Below, one piece after another: positions 20,050 to 32,149 of a stretch of DNA of 64,000 nt. Below the pieces are notes generated by a model, which saw only the letters and a list, made by a program, of their open reading frames with translations, made no database searches and was not told where the DNA came from. Numbering within the stretch: the first letter of the stretch is position 1; each line of letters opens with the position of its first letter. The stretch is taken from assembly GCF_035046485.1 (NCBI RefSeq), contig NC_085138.1, positions 426,299,265-426,363,264 of the forward strand. The letters run 5' to 3'. Source of the stretch: Aedes albopictus (taxonomy: Eukaryota; Arthropoda; Insecta; Diptera; Culicidae). A program made the translations under genes and the position numbers.

Positions 20050-22545
20050 ACGCTGCCGCCAGTGCTTGCCCTGCTGTTCGCGATTTCTACAACCAGCATG
20101 TAATCTACGTTTTCGACACGTTCACCATCAGGCCGACCTTAGTTGCTTCACGTTTCAGGCAGGTGTACAGTTCTGCCAACATTCAATATTGTCTAGCAAT
20201 AATGTCCATCTCATCCACAAAACATACAAATTGGCAGTATTCCGAGAAAATGGTGCACCGGTTGTTGAGCCTGGCTCGTAGTATTACACCTTTCAGGGTG
20301 ATATAGAATAGCAGTCACTAGAGTCTATCACTTCATCGGACGTCATACGAACTACCTTAAGCTGTTTTTACACCGTTCATCATCGCTTTGACCAGTTTAG
20401 GGAGCTCCCCGGAGAAGCCGTTCTTGTCCATGATTGCAGCCGATACCGTCGTACGCTGCCTTGAAGTCGATGAATAGTGGATGCGTGGAGATCTAGAATT
20501 TGTGGCATTTGTAGCACGATGAAATCTGGTATTTTGTCGAGCGATCATCGACGTTCACTTTAGAGGAAAGACGACGGAATATGATCTGAATAGCACACTT
20601 CAATTTGTCACCTTTCTTGAGTATGGAGTAAATTACCCCTTCCTTACACTCGTCCGGTAGCTGTTCGGTCTCCCAGATCCGGACATCCTTAATTTCCCTC
20701 ATCGTGAGAGTGGGCTCATTGGTACTCCCTACTGTGCTGATGTAGTCATCCCTCCCACATCATTCAGGTGCTTATCGAAGTCCTGCTTCTATCTATCGTA
20801 AAGAGGCTTCTACCGTTAAGAGTCTTCCGTTCTTACTTACTTACTAGATACTTGGTGGGCTACAACTCGTAGCGGTGAGTTTACGCCGAATGAAGCATTC
20901 GCCTCCACTGATCTTGGTTCTGGGTCAATCGTTTCCAGTCACCCTGAACGTTTAAAGCCCTAAGGTCCTCCTCAGCTGCAAAAAGCCACCGTGTGCGTGG
21001 CCTACCACGAAGCCGGCGGCCTCTCCCTGGTTCTCTGCTAAATATGATTTTAGCTTGTTGTTCCTCCGGTATACGAGGTACGTGCCCAGCCCACCGCAGC
21101 CTGCCGTGTTTTATTCGCTTCACTATATCCATCTCTTTATTTACTTGGTATAGTTCGTGGTTCATGCGACGCTGCCAGATGCCGTCCTCCAGTTTACCGC
21201 CGAGTATTGGTCACAGCACTTAAGGTTCGAAGACTCCAAAGGCTCTCCGATCAGTTACTCTCAAAGTCCACGATTCATGGCCGTATAAAGCGACCGGAAG
21301 TATCAGAGTCTTGTACAACGCGAGTCTTCGTATGCAGCCTACGGGACTTCAGCTGGTTTCGCAGACCGAAAAAGGCCCGATTCGCCGCTGTAATCCGTCT
21401 TTTCAACTCGCGGTATCATCATTATTGCACGTTACTAGAGTACCAAGATAAACAAATTCGTCCGCAATGTCAAACTTTCCACCACCTAGCATCACTTCAT
21501 CGATACTACCACGGCCGGACCATCTCTGAAGCAATACCTTCTTGGTGGTTCCGGAGAGAAGTAAGGTTTGGTTCCATTTCCCACCGTTCAACAACTCCTC
21601 GAAGTGCTCTCTCCACCTGGCAGCCACCATTGTTTTGTCTGTCAGCAGGTTTCCTTCACATTCGTTGCACATGACGGGAGAAGGCGCTGTTTTTCTCCGC
21701 ACGCCATTGACAGTTTCGTAAAATCTCCGCATATCATTCAGCTCCATACTTTCTTGCACCTGATCAATCATTCGTTTTTCGGCTGCTCTCGCTTCCCTAT
21801 ATCGCTCCCTGCTCCCGGCGACATTCTTCTCATCCGTTACCCTCTGACTCTCCTCGCCGAACCACCCGTTCCTAGGTCGTCTTCGAGCAGTGCCTTCCCC
21901 AGTGCCTTCCGTTCTCATCCCAGCATATTTCGGCTCACGGCATGAAGCCTTTGTGGGATTTGGTGAACTTCTGAATCCTGATATGTTTCTTGAAAACGGT
22001 ACAGCAGTCTTATATCCTCGCATTCTTTTTTTTTCCATGGGGCGCTTTCCCTGTTTCCGCTTCTGTTTGTATCGTTCCACGTTCTATCGAGTTCCATGTT
22101 GCATCATTACCACACGCACTACATTTTTCCCCTCCAAAATCACTCTGAACTCCTCGTTAAACCATTTTTTCGGTCGATCCCGTTTTACTTACCCGATGGT
22201 GCTCTCGGCTACGTTTATGATGGCTGCTTCTACTGTATTCTAGCAGTCTTCTTGAGGAGCCACATCGAGCTTACCCTCGTCTGGCAACGAGATTCTGCGC
22301 ATATGCTGAGGCGATATACGTTTGCTTAAGTCGTTCAAGGTTGAACCGTGGTGGTCTCCGGTATCGGACATTGTTGATGACCGAAAGTTTCGGGCGCAGT
22401 TTGCCCATCATCAGGTAGTGGTCAGAATCAATGTTGACGCCACGATAAGTGCTTACGTTGGTAACGTCGGAGAAGCACTATTCGTCAATCAAGACGTGTT
22501 CGGTTGGCGATTTCGTCTGCTGTGGTGATCTCCAGGTACATGTAG
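20050..22545 (-). pseudogene. RTE-like LINE, 5' and middle part
   Basis: Degenerate minus-strand sequence at 20050-20820 and 21916-22545 aligns by eye, block for block, with the copy at 43713-45460: GTTCTGCCA region, CGTCGTACGCTGCCTTGAAG, the pre-RT MERYKQKRKQ segment near 22075, and an endonuclease-side part near 22320-22530. Stops and indels are frequent. It is the upstream continuation of the fragment at 12085-12653 and is interrupted at 20834-21905 by another LINE. Confidence 0.7.
20834..21905 (-). mobile_element. Second LINE fragment nested in the RTE-like LINE
   Basis: A perfect 10-bp duplication CTTCCGTTCT flanks it at 20824-20833 and 21906-21915. On the minus strand it starts within a pre-RT region (NGWFGEESQRVTDEKN near 21870, MRRFYETVNGVRR near 21720), jumps from LLNGGKWNQ to DEFVYLGTLVTCNND near 21440-21600, and ends with a C-terminal HGRLRWAGHVPRIPEE segment (21000-21100) and a (TAAG)n tail at 20834-20845. 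It is 5'-truncated and lacks the RT core, so it is internally deleted and non-autonomous. RTE-like by resemblance. Confidence 0.75.
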
Positions 22546-23280
22546 GGGCGCTCAGAGGCTTTCAGAAGGTTTCAGAACAGTTTATAGGGGTTATACAGGC
22601 GTTAAGGTTGTTGCTGAGAGAGATCTCACAAACGTTTCAATGCATTTCAAGGAGTTTCCGAGTTTCCGGAATTTTAGAAAGTTTCAGATGGGGTTTTCGT
22701 GGGCTATGTGGGCTCTTTGGTCAGTTCCATGGGAATATACGAAGGGATACAGGGGGATTCCAGACGCGTTTCGGTAGGTCTCAGAGTAGTTTTAGGAGAT
22801 TGCAGGAACTCTAGGGGCAATTCCGTGCAGGTTTTATAGGGATTAAAAAAGCGTTTCAAGCCGATTAAGGGCGTTTCAATGCATGCCCAGGCGTTTTAGA
22901 GCGATTCAGAGTGGTTCAGATCGGTTTTGGGGACTACACGGGGTCCCAGGTCAGTTCCATTTAGGGTTTATAAGGGACTTTAGTGGCGTTTTAAAGTGTT
23001 TCACTGCGTTTCTAGGTGCTTCAGAACGTTATACAGGTGTTTTGAGGGTCTGCACGGGGTCAGTTCCATGGAGGTTTTAAGGGGACTTCAGAAGCGTTTG
23101 AGGCATTTCCAGGCGTTTCAAGGCGTTTTAAAAGGATTTGAAGGAGTCTTTAGAGGTTAGATAGACTCTCAGTCTCAGATGAGTTTCAGTGGGATTTCCA
23201 AGAAGGTTTCAGATGCGCTTCAATGTCTTTCAAGGTGTTTCAAGATGTTTTAGGGCGTTTAAAAAGGAATTTCGCTTGTA
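22545..23280 (+). repeat. GCGTTTCAGG dispersed tandem-like repeat
   Basis: Degenerate motifs GGCGTTTCAAGG, GGTTTCAGA and GGGGTCAGTTCCATG recur every 15-40 bp. The same vocabulary fills 48520-48711 and 50349-51060 (complementary orientation), 51300-51630 and 61545-61960. Open frames here (e.g. 22449-22814) are repeat translations. Confidence 0.7.
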
Positions 23281-24010
23281 GATCCAATAACTTTTTGTCA
23301 AGGGAGTTCTTGGAAATCTTCAAACGGACCTTGATCTCACCACATGACAACACAAAGTTGCATCAGGCTTTGCAAGCACGAGTTTCAATCAACACACAAG
23401 TTATGCATGTGGCTCCTATGTCTTATGTTCAACTTGTTAGGGAATCGTAAATAGCCCCATCCCTCTTTCTCTCTTACCTCTGATCAAACCCTAAACTACC
23501 CTTCAATTTATAGACTGTTATTCGACATTGTTTTTCCACAGTAAATTATAGGTATCTGAAACGACAATATTCCAATCAATTCTTTCTTATTTATCCATAG
23601 GCTGCATTTTCAAGTATTATCGTTTTCCTTATTATACTTCAACTGAGTTTTGCTTTTGTTCAGTATTGCTTTTAGTCAAAGTTTAAAACTATTTCAGTTA
23701 ATCCGAGCATTTATCAAATGGGAAGCTATTACTTGCCATTTGAATGAATTGTCACTCGGATGACTAGCTCAGCAGGGGACAAGAAAAATTCTGAACAAAT
23801 TAGCCAGACTGAAAAACTTTTGGATGTCGGATCAAAGTCGGGTACTTATGAACTGGTTGTCGGGGTGCTGTCTCTTCTACCGTCGATGGTGGAACGAAGG
23901 GCACACGATGATATTACTCGTCAGTCAATAAAAAAAACAAATAGCCATAATGGTTCATACCATTTTGAAAACCAGTGTATGGGTTAGTAGCAACTAGCTT
24001 GGATTAGGAA
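23281..24010. other. Unassigned region
   Basis: No gene or element ends are recognised. A TTTGAATGAATTGTCACTCGG-like stretch near 23735 faintly resembles one near 62175. Confidence 0.3.
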
Positions 24011-24018
24011 GTCTACAC

Positions 24019-24109
24019 CGTTCTTTACGGCAACAGTCAGCCACAGCTCGCCTGCGATGGGTATCTCACTGCACTGGCGAGCTGTGGCTGACTGTTGCCG
24101 TAAAGAACG
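24019..24109. repeat. Perfect 34-bp-stem hairpin
   Basis: The 34 bases at 24019-24052 (starting CGTTCTTTACGGCAACAGTC) are repeated in exact inverted form at 24076-24109 around a 23-base loop. The stem has no mismatch. It could be a very small foldback, a source of double-stranded small RNAs, or a cloning/assembly fold-over. Nothing else links it to a known element. Confidence 0.85.
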
Positions 24110-24315
24110 ATAAAGAGCGAGCGGCAGAAAGTGGAAAATGGGGTGAACGATCCAATTGAAGAGGTAACAAGGGAAATGATAATCCAAACAGTTTTGTACT
24201 TGCACTTTGTGGGTTCATCCGTCGTCGTCCTGGTCGTTGTCAACGCGCGAGACACTTGTGTTTGGACTGCATACATATTTACCTAGGGTGGTTTTTCCAA
24301 GGCAAGAGGGTTGTA

Positions 24316-25492
24316 CCCGAGCAGAGGAAAATATCAAAATAATAACAACGGAATCACAAAACCTGTTTTTATATCTCGGTTTGTTATTATTAACTTATTA
24401 AGTCATCACCGTTCCATAACATGTTCTGTTGGGCAATCTTATTTTGTTATGATCGTCCTCTTGGTGTATTTTCTTTAAATTACATTTCAATAACATGTTT
24501 TGTTGTAGCACAAGTTCAGTTATTTTTGTGTCATTGAGACTGTACAAATATTTGATCATTAATATTACAACATAACTAGCTTTGCAATCAAAACTACACC
24601 ATTCGAGATTTTCGTTGTTCACTGCATTCCGTGAGGAACTGTAAGAGAAAATATTATTTTGTCATCAGATCCTCTTCTTACTGACATTCCGTTTTAAGGT
24701 ATGAAGGTTTCAGTTAGGTATGAATACGAAAATAGAGAGTGTAATAGAGTGTTAACCATTTTATGAAACATTTTGGATCAACTGGTGGAATTCAACGACG
24801 AACAACACATTTTCAACAAAAATGTAAAAAAAAAAAAGTCATCGAGAACTCCATTAATTATTTTTAGACATTTTATTTTTATTGATTTCACTGCATCGAG
24901 CCCACTTAGATCCACTTGGACAAATGTATCAATCAATGAGGTAATAATGTAAATAAATCTTATAAACAATGAATGAACCACCTAATAAAGGGTTTCAAAA
25001 CGACGGTAGTTTTTCATCGTAAGTTGTTTGGAAAATAAACGAAAACTATTGTTTCTCTCTGTTTTCGATAATAAATCGCTTGCGACAACAATAGCGTCCC
25101 AATTATGAATGAAACATTTAACAATAGATCCTATTGTTGCGTATCCCATTGAATGCATATGGGACTTTGGAGGGAATCCTATCCGCAACAGAAAAAAAGC
25201 AAATTTTGTTTTCAGATTGTTATCAATAACGTATTCATATCAAAATTTGTTATTGAAATATTTTAAAAATTCGCTCTTATTAAGTTGTTATTGAAACCAA
25301 CAAAACATGTTATTAAACAGGTCTTCCAGGAACATTTTTTTGTTATAATTTTTGTTATTTTGCCGCTTATGACAGACAAGTTTATAACAGGATATGTTAT
25401 GTAAATAACATGAAAATAACTCTTTCCGCTACTCAGTTATTTTTCCAAAATAACACATTTTATTGTGCTGTTGCTATTCCCTTCTGCTCGGG
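24316..25492. mobile_element. TA-duplicating MITE, copy 2
   Basis: Ends CCCGAGCAGAGGAAAATA and, inverted, CCCGAGCAGAAGGGAATA are flanked by TA at 24314-24315 and 25493-25494. The 1177-bp interior is AT-rich with repeated AATAACATGTTTTGTTATT-like motifs and no coding capacity. It is the same family as the element at 12654-20047. Confidence 0.8.
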
Positions 25493-25494
25493 TA

Positions 25495-26930
25495 AGTTCT
25501 TCCGCCGTCTAAGTTGGAGAGGGCTCGGAGCAACCCTCCGGTGATTCTCGGAGAACAGAACAGGAAGAACAACAGAGCAACGATTCAATTTGTTGGTAGT
25601 AGGGGAGAAACCGAGACACACACAGATCATGTGTATTAAACTGTTGACAAATGACAAGCAATAATGCGAGGTCGTCAAGAAGGGTACGAAGTATTGCGGA
25701 AGCAAATCGCAGAGAGAGCAAAACAAAAGCGCTTAGGATGCATGGGGTGGAGTTTAAGCGTTTAAGGTTACCCTGTACAGCGAGGGATGACTTTAATCCG
25801 CAGGGACGCAATTATAGATCCTGGTCGCACATGTCAACTCATAGGGAATGTTGTATGAATCCTAGGTATCTGCTCTCTTCCTCAATTCGGCTAGCGGAGA
25901 GATTTGACTGATTGCCAATGATTGCGGTGTGTGCGGAAATGATGGTCCCTACGGCGGCCCGATCCCAGTAAGAAACCATTTTTCTCGCCCGTTCTAAGCT
26001 GTTTGACAAATTTGTCGATTTATTTTGCCATGTGCAAATATTTAACATTCATCAACCGGTGAGAGCCGCTGAATTCTACCTACTTCGTCACGGTCGTTTG
26101 CCTTCAGTTTCGGTTGTTATTGACGTTCCCCTCCAAACTAAAGACGACCAACGAGGACACAACTCAGACCGAGAACGACGAAGAAACGCTTTTCGGGCAA
26201 CGGCTCATCAAAGCAAATAGAAAATGGTTGGGAAAAGCAAACACACAGGCGGCCCCAGGAAGTTTCCCATTTGACCCAGTGAGAAAGTGGACGAAATCTC
26301 TTCTTTCGTCTGTGCACTTTCGTCTGAATCTGAATGCTTGTCGACAACATTTATAAGCTTTTCACAACAACCTGAATGGAATGAAATGTTGAAATGGGGC
26401 GCTCACTTTGGCTTGCGTGTGGAATATACAAATGCCGGTGTGATTTTAAGGAAACCCGGATGAATTTGCCTATGTTAACATTCCTTTTACTGCAAGAATG
26501 CGAGTATTTGAACAGAGCTTTCAGAACTTTCGTTTTCGCAGGTTGTGACCTTCTGTGGGAAACTCAACGGCAGTTTTCTCCATGGGATAAACTTACGTTG
26601 AGGTTTACAAGCGTCATAGAATAGCTTTGCGAGCACTGTGGAGATGCAGAGAACTTATAGGTTTCAAGAAGCAATGGTTGTTCTCAGATTGTGAACATTG
26701 AGAATAGTAAGTGTTGTGGTTGTGGGAGGTGCTGGCGAAAGCGGACTCTTTCAGCAGAAAGGAAAAGAGTTGTTTTTCAAACGATCAGCTACAAAGCTAT
26801 AAAAGGGGTATTTATTAATCAATTATAATTATTCTACTTATCTCATAGCGTACAAACTCGGTAACCAAATACGGGAAACGGATTCGTTCCATGTTTCACC
26901 TCCGCACTACAGCTATTGATTTGAATTACT
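25495..26930. other. Unassigned region
   Basis: I find no transposon ends, tandem repeats or recognisable protein. Short frames on both strands (25509-25811, 26114-26356, 26138-26350) overlap each other without family resemblance. It may be low-copy DNA. Confidence 0.35.
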
Positions 26931-26935
26931 GATCA

Positions 26936-27096
26936 GGGGCTGTCCATAAACCACGTGGTCATTTTTTTGGGACTTTTCAACCCCCCCCCCCCCCCCCCCG
27001 CGTGGTCATTTGTCCATACAAAATTTTTAATTTGTCCATACAAAATTGTCATTGGCCGAAACCCCCCCTATGACCACGTGGTTTATGGACAGCCCC
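26936..27096. mobile_element. MITE GGGGCTGTCCATA, copy 2
   Basis: Perfect ends GGGGCTGTCCATAAACCACG / inverse enclose 161 bp including a long C run at about 26979-26999. The 3-bp duplication TCA flanks it at 26933-26935 and 27097-27099. Same family as 8926-9093. Confidence 0.85.
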
Positions 27097-27099
27097 TCA

Positions 27100-28050
27100 T
27101 GATCTGTTATTATAGGCCGTACACATAACCGTCGTTTTGCGTAAGGATGCGCAAGATTCAATTTATTTAACCTTCCGTAACTCGCGCGGTTGGCTACCAG
27201 CGTCAGCACCACGCTAATGCTGAGTACAAAAAGCGAGATTTTTTCATCGTGTTGTACAAAATACAACAGTGCGATCGCTCGAGGGTTAATATTAGAAAAA
27301 TGTACATTTTACCTGCGCTGCTATGCGCAACAGTAAGCGTTTCTAAACTTCCAACAACCTTTATTGCTTTTCTAATATATGTATTTCGATTATTTAGGCC
27401 TTTCCTATTTTGAAATTTAAATGACTTTCAGGTTCAGGCATGTACATGGATGTACATGAATAAATATTTGAATTTTCACCGAAAACCGAAAAAAAATCAC
27501 AGCCATGTTCCTCAGAACATAATAATCCCGTTAATGCAATGATTCATAACACTCCCTTTTCTCGTTCTGTTCAACATGACTGCTCGACACGCTGACTTTT
27601 TCCACACCTTAACATTACCAGCAGCAGCAAACCAGATCTCAACCAATCCCGTCATGTTCTTGAGCTGGGAGCACGGACAATGACAAAAATTATTCCCGGA
27701 AAAGAAACCCCAGCTCTTAAATGTGTTAAAATATGAGTTTCCCTCCGCGTTGTCTGGTTCCGTTCAGGCCCAGGCACACCTGGTTTGGTCTCTGTTGCTG
27801 CTCCTCTTCCAGCAGGATAGAGGAACGAAACGATACATGGTTTGTAAGCTCAAAAAATGTATTACAAGTACAGCATCCACGCGGAACAATGTAGGAGCGA
27901 TGCTGGGGAAACAGAGGTATAAGTGGGTGAACAAGGTGGCTCCGATTGGTCTGTGGAATGGCCTAAATATTTGCTGGGGGTAAAGGAATTGAGCAGGCAT
28001 TGTCTAGATGATTTCACTTCATAAATCATATCGTTTATCTGGTTTTTGAT
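27100..28050. other. Unassigned region
   Basis: No gene is recognised. Short frames around 27723-27983 and 27764-28000 are antisense to each other and have no known domain. Confidence 0.3.
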
Positions 28051-28765
28051 GTTTGGGCCTGAATCTCTTAGAAAAATGCGCAATCTTGAATTTTGAGCCG
28101 CCATTTTGGACCACCATCTTGAATATTCTGGTCGCCATTTTTGAACTCCGGTCATCTTCCTCATAACAAATATACCCGTATTGAATGAGTTTAAAGTCTA
28201 AAACTCCATCAGCAGCCGTCATCTTGAATTTCGAGTTGCCATCTTGGATCTTCTGGTTGCCATTTTTGGAATCCGGACATCTTTTCTATACCAAATATAC
28301 CCATATTGCATGATTTTATGGCCTAAAACTCGATTAAACAGACGCCATCTTGAATTTGGCGCAGCTATCTTGGATTTTAGAACGCCATCTTGAAAGATCT
28401 GGTCGTCATTTTTGGACTCTGGACATCTTCCCCATACAAAATATACCGATATTCCATGGTTTTGGAACCCAGACTCCATTGAACAGACGTCATTTTGAAT
28501 TTGGATACGTCATTTTGGATTTTAGACCGGCATCTTGAATATTCTGGTCGCTAGTTTTGGACTCCGGACATCCTCGCCTTACCCAATATACCCATATTGC
28601 ATAAATAAACAGCCGCCATCTTGAATTTTGAGCCGCTATCTTGTACTTTGGGCCAACTTCGTGGAATTTCTGGTCTCCAGTGTTGATTTCCGCACAAAAT
28701 TCGTCAACCATGCTAAAGGATACGAAAATCGGCGCAGTTTGATGTTTCGCATGATGGGGCACATA
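28050..28765 (-). repeat. AAGATGGCGG repeat block, minus orientation
   Basis: Units with GCCATCTTGAA, TTCTGGTCGCCATTTTTGGA, CTCCGGACATCTTCC and ACCAAATATACC recur every 110-140 bp and match the block at 2530-3610 in inverted orientation. It ends with the same module CGTCAACCATGCTAAAGG that begins the other block. Confidence 0.8.
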
Positions 28766-28991
28766 CAGAAATCATCTCAATGGGAAGCAAGCAGCTGCGG
28801 TTATGCTAAAGTGCCGGTAGTGGCGCTTTTCTGATAAATTCGGTAAACGTGATAACAGTGTAAACAAGCAAAAAAGTTTGCGCTACGGAATCATAGACAG
28901 CGCTTGTGTTCCATGTGTTTTTCACATATACAGCGGCGCCACCTGGCACCTATCCACTCGAAACATCATGCGCAACACGTGTGAAAAATGC
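28766..28991. repeat. Dispersed repeat fragment
   Basis: GGAAGCAAGCAGCTGCGGTT through GGCGCTTTTCTGATAAAT is repeated with small differences at 30410-30470. Its nature is unknown. Confidence 0.5.
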
Positions 28992-30352
28992 CACCCAGCA
29001 AACCAGAAGTCATATAAGGATGTTAGTCTAAAGTCATATTGATGAACAAATTAAGTTAGAATTATATAAGACGCAATAACAAATTAGGTTAAATCGTATA
29101 CGAAGTCAGAAATTTTATCCGATTTCATTTGGCAGTATTAATAATTCCAAATTTGCGTTTACAATTATATAACTTCCAGTTGACATTCTTCAACAACTTC
29201 AGATGCACTTGTTGCGACTCCATTATAATCTTAAATGTGAGATTGCATATGAGTTCATATTTGTAAAAATTAAATCATACGGTAAGGGAATCTAGTTGAA
29301 GAGCCAGTGGATGATTAAAATTGAGATGATTTTCGAAATATTTCGCTAAACGCATCCCTCAACTCAAATAGTTACAGCTGCAGGAGAATTGTATTATATT
29401 CACCTACCTCAATGTCCTACTGGCAGCTTCAAGGGCAGCACTGTGGAAGTACCAGTTCAGCCGTATCGCGGATCAGCAGCTGCACTGTTCTAAGTTCTAA
29501 GTTAATGTTTCTCTCGTTCCGCGAACAAAAACCATTCTTATAGTGCTGCACAACCTGATATCAGCATAATTAAAGGATTTCACCAATTTACAAAATCTAT
29601 TTCACACTGTACTTGTAGTTTCACCAACATTTTTGCTGAACTTCACACTTTCAACAAAGAGACAACACGACTTGTTGTTATTTTATTGTTTGTGAATGAG
29701 AAATCGTAAAGGGTCAGACTAAGTTATATATGAAGTTATATAAAACGCAGAATGTATTCGCCAAGAATTGCATATCAAAATGATATTGTCAATATGTATG
29801 TAGATGACCACCAAAGTGTGTACGGATATAGCAAATCTGAGCACTCAAAGCAATTCATTTTGAACGAATAAATATTCATTTAACTCAGTTGCGAAAGAGT
29901 AATTCCAATTTGTTTGCAGGGTTTGAGTGCAAAATTTTATCATCCAATACTTGCACTTGAGGATGAATGCTCACCAGCCTTCTAATGATTTATATTTGCT
30001 TAAATTTCACGTTCTACAACAGCCAGTGATTGATACAGTGGTAGGGTATCTGATCAATGAGCTGCAGGTAGGAAAATCTAGGCTTGTTACCTTCTTTTTT
30101 TATATTTGAGGATGTGAAAATGAAATCGTATATATTGCAAAGCAAAGTTATAAAAAGAAGTTATATTACATGCCAAATGCATTCGTCCGAAGTTGTATAA
30201 CTCAAAGTGGTTTTCTGAACACGTACGTATATGGCCTCCAAATTTGTGCGAATAGAGCATATTTGGTGCATCTTATACAATGTGTTTTGGACGGATAAGA
30301 GTTCACTTAGCACAATTGTAGCAGAGTTATGTGAATCAATTTGTTGGCTGGG
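28992..30352. mobile_element. Putative MITE with CCCAGC ends
   Basis: The left end CCCAGCAAACCAGAAGTCAT and the right end, inverted, CCCAGCCAACAAATTGATTC, bound about 1.36 kb of AT-rich sequence in which AGTTATATAA motifs recur on both strands near 29040-29290 and 29720-30300. No duplication is clear. No coding capacity. Confidence 0.45.
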
Positions 30353-30475
30353 CAGTCAGGTAAAAAGAAGTAAACAACTTGAAATTTGTATGGTGATGTA
30401 ATCAATGGGAAGCAATCAGCTGCGTTTTTGCTAGAGTGCCGGAAGAGGCGCTTTTCTGATAAATGCGGTTGGCTG

Positions 30476-30684
30476 AGTGTACCAGTTATCGCCATAGTGG
30501 TTCCCTATTTGGCCATAGTGGTTATTTGAGATAATTCAAAATTGTGTATCATTTTAAGGGTTTTAATGACAAGATGCTTTTAAATTCTGGCCACTAAAAC
30601 ATTCATAATAGGTCAAAGCTTGAAAACTTTTCAAATTAACACTATGGCCAAATAGGGAACCACTATGGCGATAACTGGTACACT
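30476..30684. mobile_element. Palindromic MITE with AGTGTACCAG ends
   Basis: Arms of about 55 bp starting AGTGTACCAGTTATCGCC and containing CACTATGGCCAAATAGGGAA are near-perfect inverted copies around a loop of about 95 bp. There are no internal ORFs. The target duplication is unclear. Confidence 0.75.
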
Positions 30685-30789
30685 TACCCTAAGCGTGATT
30701 TGTCCATGCAAGAAAAATTATTTTACTTTTTATGTGGTGGCGCCATCTCTAAGAAAAACAAGCTTTGATTTCTTACTATTCGTCGAACT

Positions 30790-30900
30790 GAGTTGATTGG
30801 TATATGTGACTTGACCCTGTGAGCCTTCTATCGAAAATTTGTTTATTGAGTGAACATATAGCCTTTTAGTACCTTACATTGGTATACGAGACAGGAAAAT
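30790..30900 (+). repeat. Fragment of the GGCCATAACTCC dispersed repeat
   Basis: CGAACTGAGTTGATTGGTAT to GGTATACGAGACAGG matches the 3' half of the family at 1940-2275 (inverted) and 39640-39730. The 5' half is missing. Confidence 0.55.
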
Positions 30901-31430
30901 CTATAGTAAAATAATTCGGAATTTGAAATTTCTTTAGTTTCTTATGAATATATTTAGAAATTCATCCAAAATCCTGCCGATACTTCTTCAGTAATTCATC
31001 CGGCGAATCCTTCAGAAAATTTTCCAAGTATTTTTTTAAAGAAATTCTGCAGTGAATGCCTTCGGAGATTTCTCTTAGAAATCTTTCAGGAATTCTCCAC
31101 TTCTTTCTCTAGAAAATTATTAGTTTACTTTAGAATGTTGTCAAAGGTTTTCCACAGGAGTTACCCCAGAAGTTAATTTTGAATCTTTTTTACAAAACCT
31201 TCCCTGGATTCCTTCCGATATTGCTTCATGGATGTCTTTAATTCTCCAGGAATTCCTTTCTTCCACAGACTTCTTTTGACAGTTCTTTAGAACATTTTCC
31301 ATCGATCGCTTAGAATTTTTTTCTAAAATTTCCTTAGGAATTTTCGTTAGAGGATCATTCAGAAATTACTCCAAAAATTGCTCTAGAAAAACTGCCATTA
31401 GTTACCTTAAAAACCCAGATTTATCCACCT
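30900..31430. repeat. AT-rich TTCCTTGGAATTC-type repeat tract
   Basis: Degenerate AGAAATTCTTCCA-like motifs recur, as at 40720-42090 and, complementary, at 3830-4880. There is no coding content. Confidence 0.6.
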
Positions 31431-32149
31431 AGTGGTGATAGTACCTTTCTCGTCGAATATACACTCATGATCTTTCCGTCGACGCAATCAATCTTGCCTT
31501 AGAGTCAGTGTTCAGCCCCAAATCTCTGTGCTTTGGTAATGGACGAGTAAGGGGAAATGCTCATAACAGCGATCTGGGACTGTACCACCTACGAATTTCT
31601 GAATCATGAGAATACTTTATTTAGAAAATCAAGAATTTTATCAAGGTCATGATCGAATTGGGGCACTTATTCCGAAGTTATATTCAACGTATGGGCAGAG
31701 CTGAAAGTTTCAGTCTGCTTGACCACCTTCACTGGAGGCTGATTCATACCAAGATGACAATTACTAGCCAGGATTAAACTTTTTCCACAGAACACTTTGA
31801 CAAAGTTTTATCTGCACATTTTATGTTATATTTTATTATCATTGGTTGCAAAATTCATGTAGAATTTGTAATGTAGTAATTTGAATTGCCAATGCTATAT
31901 CACATTCAAATATCAACCACATTACAGAGCTCGCCCTCCAGCCGCATCAAAATTCTGCGTAGTAATTTTAGACGCAAATAAAGATTTAAAAGAATGTTCC
32001 GGGCTGATGCGCTTAAATGTTAATTTTTCCATACAACGTTGATCCATCCTACTGTAAATTTACGTCTCAGGAATCTAAAATGGTGATTTGATGAGATCGC
32101 TTTAGTTTTTTTAGATTTTTGGTTCTCTTACACATATCTATCGCTTGCA
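31431..32149. other. Unassigned region
   Basis: The first 40 bases match the repeat fragment at 3770-3795 in inverted form; I recognise nothing in the rest. Confidence 0.3.

Noticed and set aside
24019..24109. microRNA precursor
   Set aside because: The stem is perfectly paired and the loop has no microRNA-like asymmetry; without small-RNA evidence I keep it as a hairpin repeat.
25509..26356. Cluster of 62-100-codon ORFs in DNA without recognisable repeats
   Set aside because: Frames overlap on both strands with no domain, codon-bias or splice evidence; reported only as an unassigned region.
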